Below are positions 6,242 through 10,644 of a stretch of 10,644 nucleotides of DNA, in pieces. Each line of letters starts with the position of its first letter. Positions within the stretch are counted from its first letter, which is position 1. The stretch is taken from assembly GCA_017881765.1 (NCBI GenBank), contig JADGQN010000128.1, positions 1-10,644 on the forward strand. Direction: 5' to 3'. The notes under the pieces were generated by a model. The model was not told the DNA's origin. It made no database searches and worked only from the letters and a program-made list of their open reading frames with translations. A program made the position numbers and the translations under genes. The DNA comes from Syntrophobacterales bacterium (GTDB taxonomy: Bacteria; Desulfobacterota; Syntrophorhabdia; Syntrophorhabdales; WCHB1-27).

Positions 6242-8344
6242 ATGGCGGACAAGTATTACCGGCTTGGCTGTGACATAGGCGGCACATTCACCGATTTTGT
6301 CCTGCTCAACGATCGCACCGGCGAGATAAAGACCGGTAAGTGTCTGACCACACCGCAGGACCCTTCGGATGCCGTTGAAGAGGGCATAAGGGTGCTGGAG
6401 GCCACCACCCCGGACTTTGTAGCGAAGCTGGATGAGCTGATACACGGAACCACCCTCGTAATCAATTCCATTATCGAGAGAAAAGGCGCCAGAACAGGGC
6501 TCATTACGACGAAGGGCTTCAGGGACGTCCTCGAAATTGCGCGCGAGATGCGCTACGCTCCCTATGGCATATTCGCAGAATTCCCAAAACCCCTGATTCC
6601 CAGAAGATACCGGGTCGAAGTGGACGAGCGCATCCGGAGTGACGGGAGCGTTATAAAAGCCCTGGATCCGGAAGAAGCGACAGAGACGGTCCGCGCCCTG
6701 CTCGCCATGGGCGTTGAATCTATCGCTGTCTGCCTCATCAATTCATTTGAAAATCCTGCCCACGAATTGACGATAGAAGAGATTGTCGCCCGTGAAGCGC
6801 CGGCGGTCTCTGTCTCAATTTCGTACCGCGTCCTGCCGCAGATAAAGGAGTATGAGCGGACGAGCACCACGGTAACCAATGCATACGTCAAACCACTCAC
6901 GGGACGTTACCTGTCGAAGCTTGCCGGCCGTCTTGCGTCGATCGGTTTCAAGGGCAAGCTCTTCATCATGCTTTCGAGCGGAGGCGTTACCTCTGTCGAA
7001 ACGGCGGCCGAGTTTCCGGTGAGAATCATCGAGTCAGGACCGACCGCCGCGGTCATAGCAGGCCAGTACTACGGCAAGCATTTCAACATTTCGGAAATGT
7101 TCTGCTTTGACATGGGGGGCACGACAGCCAAGTCGTGCCTGATCCAGAAAGGGGTTGCCGGTGTCGTGCCGACCTTCGAGGTGGGGCGTGTCCAGCGATT
7201 CATGAAGGGAAGCGGCCTCACGATCCAGGTGCCTGTGGTTGACCTGATGGAGATAGGCGCGGGGGGAGGCAGTATCGCAAAGGTAAGCAAGATGGGTACG
7301 CTTCAGGTCGGCCCCGAAAGTTCGGGAGCGGCGCCCGGTCCCATCTGTTATGGGAGAGGAGGCGCGGATCCTTGTGTGACCGATGCGGATCTCCTCTTGG
7401 GCTACCTTGACCCGGACTATTTTCTCGGCGGCGAGATGAAGCTCGACAAGGAGGGCGCGCGCCGCGGGGTTGAGGAGAGAATCGCAAAGCCTCTCGGAGT
7501 CTCCTTCATTCAGGCCATCTGGGGTATCCACGATCTTATCAACGAGACGATGGCGGGGGCAGCGAAGACGCATATCGCCGAAAAAGGTGGAAACCCCAAG
7601 ATCGTCACCATTGCTGCTTTCGGAGGGGCAGGGCCGGTTCATGCCTATGGTCTGGCCAAGAAACTGGGCTCCCCCCGTTTACTTGTCCCGCCAAACGCAG
7701 GCGTGGGCTCGGCTCTCGGTTTTTTCACCGCTCCCCGGGCGTTTGATCTTCTGCGGAGTCACAAGGTCTCCCTGACCAATGCGGCGTTCGGTGAGATAGA
7801 GCATATCTTCAGGGAGCTGGAGGCTGAGGCCGCGAAAATCCTCGAGAAGGAAGCAGCGCATGAGACCATCAGATACGAACGATCCCTCGACATGCGTTTT
7901 GTCGGGCAGGGATCGGAAGTGAGCGTTCCTGTGCCTGCAGGGGATTTCACTGGACTGACAAAAGATGACGTTCGGCGATCCTTCGACGAGGTCTACGAGA
8001 AGCTCTATGGCCGGACATATCCTGACTCGGAGGCTGAGTTCATCAATTTCAAGGTGCGGGCCACGCTGCCCGAGAAGCTCCTTCAATTGCCCAGGCTTGA
8101 GGCCGGCAAGGATCAGTCTCTCGACGCGGCCGTTAAGGGAGAGCGCCTCGCCTATTCACAAATCGTGCGCGATTTTATCCCGTATACCGTGTATGATCGG
8201 TACAAACTCTTTCCCGGCGCCCGGTTTCACGGCCCGGCCATTATCGAGGAGAGGGAGTCGACCCTCATCGTGGGCGAGGATGCGCATGCGTCGACGGATG
8301 AGTTCGGGTTCTTGTGGGTTGATCTCAAGGGGGCAGGAGCATGA
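6242..8344 (+). CDS. Hydantoinase A/oxoprolinase-family ATP-dependent amidase or carboxylase, HyuA-like subunit
   Basis: From the ATG at 6242 this is a 700-residue HyuA-type subunit, a usual length for the family. It has the ASKHA-type phosphate loops D11-I-G-G-T-F-T-D near the start and D290-M-G-G-T-T-A-K in the middle. GAGGGSIA, AAPGPICYGRGG and FGGAGPVHAYGLAKKLG follow in family order. With HyuB it would couple ATP hydrolysis to opening of a cyclic amide, or to carboxylation as in acetone and acetophenone carboxylases. The start at 6242 was chosen because GGGGGG lies just upstream and D-I-G-G-T then falls at the usual distance. A longer frame from 6152 would code through repeat C and its 30 extra residues look unlike protein. 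The gene overlaps hyuB by 4 bp (ATGA). A lactam derived from an N-heteroaromatic acid is a reasonable substrate guess, not shown by sequence. Confidence 0.9.
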   Translation: MADKYYRLGCDIGGTFTDFVLLNDRTGEIKTGKCLTTPQDPSDAVEEGIRVLEATTPDFVAKLDELIHGTTLVINSIIERKGARTGLITTKGFRDVLEIAREMRYAPYGIFAEFPKPLIPRRYRVEVDERIRSDGSVIKALDPEEATETVRALLAMGVESIAVCLINSFENPAHELTIEEIVAREAPAVSVSISYRVLPQIKEYERTSTTVTNAYVKPLTGRYLSKLAGRLASIGFKGKLFIMLSSGGVTSVETAAEFPVRIIESGPTAAVIAGQYYGKHFNISEMFCFDMGGTTAKSCLIQKGVAGVVPTFEVGRVQRFMKGSGLTIQVPVVDLMEIGAGGGSIAKVSKMGTLQVGPESSGAAPGPICYGRGGADPCVTDADLLLGYLDPDYFLGGEMKLDKEGARRGVEERIAKPLGVSFIQAIWGIHDLINETMAGAAKTHIAEKGGNPKIVTIAAFGGAGPVHAYGLAKKLGSPRLLVPPNAGVGSALGFFTAPRAFDLLRSHKVSLTNAAFGEIEHIFRELEAEAAKILEKEAAHETIRYERSLDMRFVGQGSEVSVPVPAGDFTGLTKDDVRRSFDEVYEKLYGRTYPDSEAEFINFKVRATLPEKLLQLPRLEAGKDQSLDAAVKGERLAYSQIVRDFIPYTVYDRYKLFPGARFHGPAIIEERESTLIVGEDAHASTDEFGFLWVDLKGAGA

Positions 8345-10086
8345 AGCCGGTCACGGGGCGTACATTTGATCCAATCACGTTAGAGATTCTGTGGCGAAGA
8401 CTCATCTCTATTGTTGATGAGGCTGATTCGAGCGTTGCCCGTACGGCGTTCTCAAGCCTGCTCAGAGATGCCCATGATTACACGTGCATGTTTACCGACC
8501 GCAAAGGCCGGGAACTGGCACAGGGAAGCTTTGCGACTCCCGGGCAATCGGGGGCCATGGCGATAGGGGTGAAGAACCTCGTCAATAGTTTTCCCGTGGA
8601 CTATTACCAGCCGGGCGACGTCTTCATCACGAACGACCCCTGGGCCCTGGCGGGTCACCTGAATGATGTCTGCGTCTGGAGCCCCATCTTTTACAAGGAG
8701 CAGCTGGCGGCCTTTACCGCGTGCGTCTTTCATCACTCGGACATCGGCGGCCGTGTCTCCTCGGACAACCATGATGTCTTCGAAGAAGGCCTGTTCATCC
8801 CGCTCGTGAAGCTATACGACAAGGGCGTCCTCAACCAGTCGGTCCTGGATATGATCCGTTGGAACGTGCGGACTCCTGATGAGGTTGTCGGGGACATCCG
8901 GTCGCAGATCGCAGCGAACCATGTCTGTGCGGATAAAGTATGTCAGATGCTCAAAGAGAGCGGGCTCGACAGCCTGGATGATCTGGCGGACCAGGTAATC
9001 AGCCTCACCGAGAAGAGCATAAGGGAGGAGATCGAAAAGATCCCGGACGGTCTCTACCGGGCCAAAGGCATTATCGAACAGATGAAGGGTGATGACCTCA
9101 TTATCCAGGCAGCGGTCGAGATCAAGGGAAGCGATATCATCGTGAACCTCGATGGCTCTTCCGGCCAGGTCAACTGGGGCGGCAACGTGGTTTTTAATTT
9201 TACGTATGCGTACGTGTTCATGGCTATCAAGAGTATGTTCGCTCCGGACATTCCCAACAATGAGGGGTGCGCCCGGCCTATAAAGCTGACCGTCCCTGAA
9301 GGTACTGTTGTTAACTGTAAGTTTCCTGCTGCCGTGGCCGCCAGGATGGGCGTGGGTCACTTCATGACCGAGGTCATCTATAGGGCCCTCTCCGATGTAG
9401 TGCCCCAAAAGGTGATCGCGGGATCGGGCGGCACGCCGGCAGCGATGAATGTTTTTTACGGGAAGAGAAATGATGCGAGACCGTGGCATTCGGTGATCAT
9501 CAGGGGAGGAGGCATGGGGGCGGGCGCTGCCAACGACGGCAACTACGTCTTCATATTTCCGGCTAACGGCGCGAATACGCCTGTCGAGATATTTGAAAGC
9601 GACACCCCGCTCATCGTCGAAAAAAGAGAGCTCCTCACTGATTCCGGTGGCCCGGGCAGGATGAAGGGAGGCCTCGGGAAGAGGGAGCTTTTCAAGATAC
9701 CTGACGACAAGTACGCGCCAATGCCTCCTGTGAATTTGGGGATACAGGCCGGAAGGTATGTTTATCCGGCGGAAGGGCTCTTCGGCGGCAAGACGGGCTC
9801 AAAAGCGCAATTTCTGGTCAATGGAGTGCCCGGAAACGCCTATGGCTTAACCCAGTTGAAGCCGGGCGACGCGGTGACCATCGATGCGCCCGGCGGCGGC
9901 GGCTGCGGCAACCCTTTTGAACGCGAGCCGGAGATGGTGCAGCAGGACGTGATGGAAGGATATGTGAGCGTGGAACGGGCCAGAACCGAGTATGGTGTTG
10001 TGATCACCCCGGGGACGTATGAGATAGATTGGGAAGAGACGAAGAAGATAAGAGGGTCACGGGTCACGGGTCAAGGGTCAAGTTAA
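8341..10086 (+). CDS. Hydantoinase B/oxoprolinase-family subunit, HyuB-like
   Basis: This 581-residue HyuB-type subunit is the partner of the preceding HyuA-like protein. The start (FDPITLEILWRRLISIVDEAD) is typical of the family. Conserved stretches are N98-D-P-W-A-L-A-G-H106-L-N-D, the probable metal or active-site region F130-H-H-S-D-I-G-G137, and a glycine-rich centre and end (GGGMGAGA, DSGGPGRMKGGLG, PGGGGCGNPFER). The ATGA overlap implies translational coupling and a 1:1 complex. An oddity is the tail: residues 572-581 (GSRVTGQGSS) are encoded by the GGGTCAC/GGGTCAA units of repeat D, so the ancestral end was probably near ...WEETKKIR and the repeat has added about ten residues. Family assignment is firm. 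Hydrolase (hydantoin, oxoproline, oxindole-type lactam) versus carboxylase cannot be decided here. Confidence 0.9.
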   Translation: MKPVTGRTFDPITLEILWRRLISIVDEADSSVARTAFSSLLRDAHDYTCMFTDRKGRELAQGSFATPGQSGAMAIGVKNLVNSFPVDYYQPGDVFITNDPWALAGHLNDVCVWSPIFYKEQLAAFTACVFHHSDIGGRVSSDNHDVFEEGLFIPLVKLYDKGVLNQSVLDMIRWNVRTPDEVVGDIRSQIAANHVCADKVCQMLKESGLDSLDDLADQVISLTEKSIREEIEKIPDGLYRAKGIIEQMKGDDLIIQAAVEIKGSDIIVNLDGSSGQVNWGGNVVFNFTYAYVFMAIKSMFAPDIPNNEGCARPIKLTVPEGTVVNCKFPAAVAARMGVGHFMTEVIYRALSDVVPQKVIAGSGGTPAAMNVFYGKRNDARPWHSVIIRGGGMGAGAANDGNYVFIFPANGANTPVEIFESDTPLIVEKRELLTDSGGPGRMKGGLGKRELFKIPDDKYAPMPPVNLGIQAGRYVYPAEGLFGGKTGSKAQFLVNGVPGNAYGLTQLKPGDAVTIDAPGGGGCGNPFEREPEMVQQDVMEGYVSVERARTEYGVVITPGTYEIDWEETKKIRGSRVTGQGSS

Positions 10087-10149
10087 GAGAACGGAACCAA
10101 GGCATTGCCTGGGTTTTTAGCGTGACCCATGACCCATGCCCCTTGACCC
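10054..10149. repeat. Heptad-repeat inverted repeat D (GGGTCAC family), overlapping the hyuB end
   Basis: The left arm has GGGTCAC twice (10054-10067) then GGGTCAA twice (10068-10081). The right arm has GTGACCC, ATGACCC, ATGCCCC, TTGACCC (10122-10149). The arms can pair over about 28 bases with roughly one mismatch per unit. The left arm lies inside the hyuB reading frame and the TAA stop (10084-10086) follows it. The right arm ends 8 nt before the AGGAGGT ribosome binding site of the next gene. The unit is the same as in repeat A, more than 8 kb upstream. Confidence 0.88.
10095..10118 (+). terminator. Terminator-like hairpin in the loop of repeat D
   Basis: AACCAAGGC (10095-10103), loop ATT, and GCCTGGGTT (10107-10115) form a 9-position stem with one A-G mismatch, running into a five-T stretch (10114-10118). 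This resembles a weak rho-independent terminator between hyuB and the ligase gene. It lies inside the loop of the larger heptad hairpin, so the two structures could coexist or affect each other. Read-through is likely given the short T-run. Confidence 0.45.
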
Positions 10150-10167
10150 TATCATTCAGGAGGTGTT

Positions 10168-10644
10168 ATGCCAAAGACATTCATGCCGACTGCGAAGACA
10201 ACTGAGGAGCTTGCTGCGCTCCAGTTGAAAGGCCTGAAGTGGACCGTGAAGCATGCCTACAACGGGTCACCTTTTTATCGGCGACGGTTCGAAGAGGCAG
10301 ACGTGACGCCAGGCGCAATTAAAACGTTGGATGATATCAGGCGTTTGCCCTTCACGACAGCCAACGACCTGAAAGCGGGCTATCCTTTTCCGCTACTCAG
10401 TGTACCCATGGAAAAGGTGGTCAGGATTCACGCCTCCAGCGGCACTACGGGTAAGAAGAAAGTGCTCGCTTACTCCGCAAAAGATATTGATGACTGGGCA
10501 AACTTTTTCGCCCGTTGTTTCGAGATGGCCGGGTTGAGCCGGCTTGATCGGGTGCAGATAGCGGTGGGCTACGGCCTTTGGACAGCGGGCGTTGGCTTTC
10601 AAGCGGGGGTCGAGCGCTTTGGCGCGATGGCGATACCTATTGGC
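10168..10644 (+). CDS. Phenylacetate-CoA-ligase-family enzyme (PaaK-like), C-terminus outside window
   Basis: An ATG at 10168, after a perfect AGGAGGTG, opens a frame that stays open for 159 codons to the window edge; full-length relatives have about 430 residues. The visible part has the PaaK-type N-terminus: helices around 13-31, then A30-Y-N-G-S-P-F-Y-R-R-R-F, and L60-P-F-T-T-A-N-D-L-K, the usual 'LPFTTKEDLR' stretch. The AMP-binding P-loop is I87-H-A-S-S-G-T-T-G-K96. These enzymes make an aryl-CoA thioester with ATP, via an acyl-adenylate. In this context an arylacetate or related heteroaromatic acid is likely, and indoleacetate-CoA ligase is one known function in the family. The gene follows hyuB behind repeat D and a terminator-like hairpin, so it may be expressed at a different level. 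Confidence 0.9.
   Translation, partial: MPKTFMPTAKTTEELAALQLKGLKWTVKHAYNGSPFYRRRFEEADVTPGAIKTLDDIRRLPFTTANDLKAGYPFPLLSVPMEKVVRIHASSGTTGKKKVLAYSAKDIDDWANFFARCFEMAGLSRLDRVQIAVGYGLWTAGVGFQAGVERFGAMAIPIG

Noticed and set aside
1483..10149. Repeats A and D as terminal inverted repeats of one large transposon
   Set aside because: Each element is itself a complete inverted repeat, there is no transposase or target duplication visible, and B and C of other unit types lie between them.
10393..10602. Minus-strand open frame of 69 codons at the right end
   Set aside because: It is antisense to the PaaK-like ligase, whose P-loop and ribosome binding site make the plus strand the coding one.

Overview
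The window looks like part of a catabolic gene cluster from an anaerobic, probably aromatic- or heterocycle-degrading bacterium. Gene content (class III CoA-transferase, ETF with a FixCX-type quinone reductase, hydantoinase/oxoprolinase-type HyuAB pair, phenylacetate-CoA-ligase-type enzyme, FCD-type GntR regulator) and the heptad-repeat intergenic hairpins suggest a deltaproteobacterium (Desulfobacterota), perhaps a syntroph of the Syntrophorhabdus kind. The taxonomic part is inference; no rRNA or other marker is present.

Layout. The first 75 bases hold the start of a minus-strand gene that runs off the left edge; its 25 visible residues resemble the N-terminus of the FAD-binding subunit of xanthine-dehydrogenase-family molybdenum hydroxylases. 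A divergent control region (76-292) follows. It has a near-perfect sigma70 promoter (TTGACA, 17 bp, TATACT) and, at the expected transcription start, a perfect 20-bp palindrome made of three GTATAC units. Every complete gene after that is on the plus strand: CoA-transferase (293-1483), etfB/fixA (1843-2625), etfA/fixB (2637-3608), fixC (3612-4907), fixX (4907-5182), a GntR/FCD regulator (5362-6072), hyuA-like (6242-8344), hyuB-like (8341-10086), and the first 159 codons of a paaK-like ligase (10168 to the right edge).

The genes fall into tight blocks (etfB-etfA-fixC-fixX with gaps of 11 and 3 bp and a 1-bp overlap; hyuA-hyuB overlapping by 4 bp). Every longer spacer (1484-1842, 5183-5361, 6073-6241, 10087-10167) contains a long imperfect inverted repeat whose arms are tandem 7- or 8-base units. 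These begin at or within a few bases of the upstream stop codon, and one is translated as the C-terminal tail of HyuB. The spacer before etfB also carries a separate, multi-branched structured leader.

How the genes may work together (inference): a Mo-hydroxylase oxidises an N-heterocycle, HyuAB opens the resulting lactam with ATP, a CoA-transferase and/or CoA-ligase makes CoA thioesters, and electrons from acyl-CoA dehydrogenation pass through ETF and FixCX to quinone. This set of enzyme families resembles the anaerobic indoleacetate pathway described in Aromatoleum/Azoarcus. A carboxylase of the acetone/acetophenone type is the main alternative for HyuAB.
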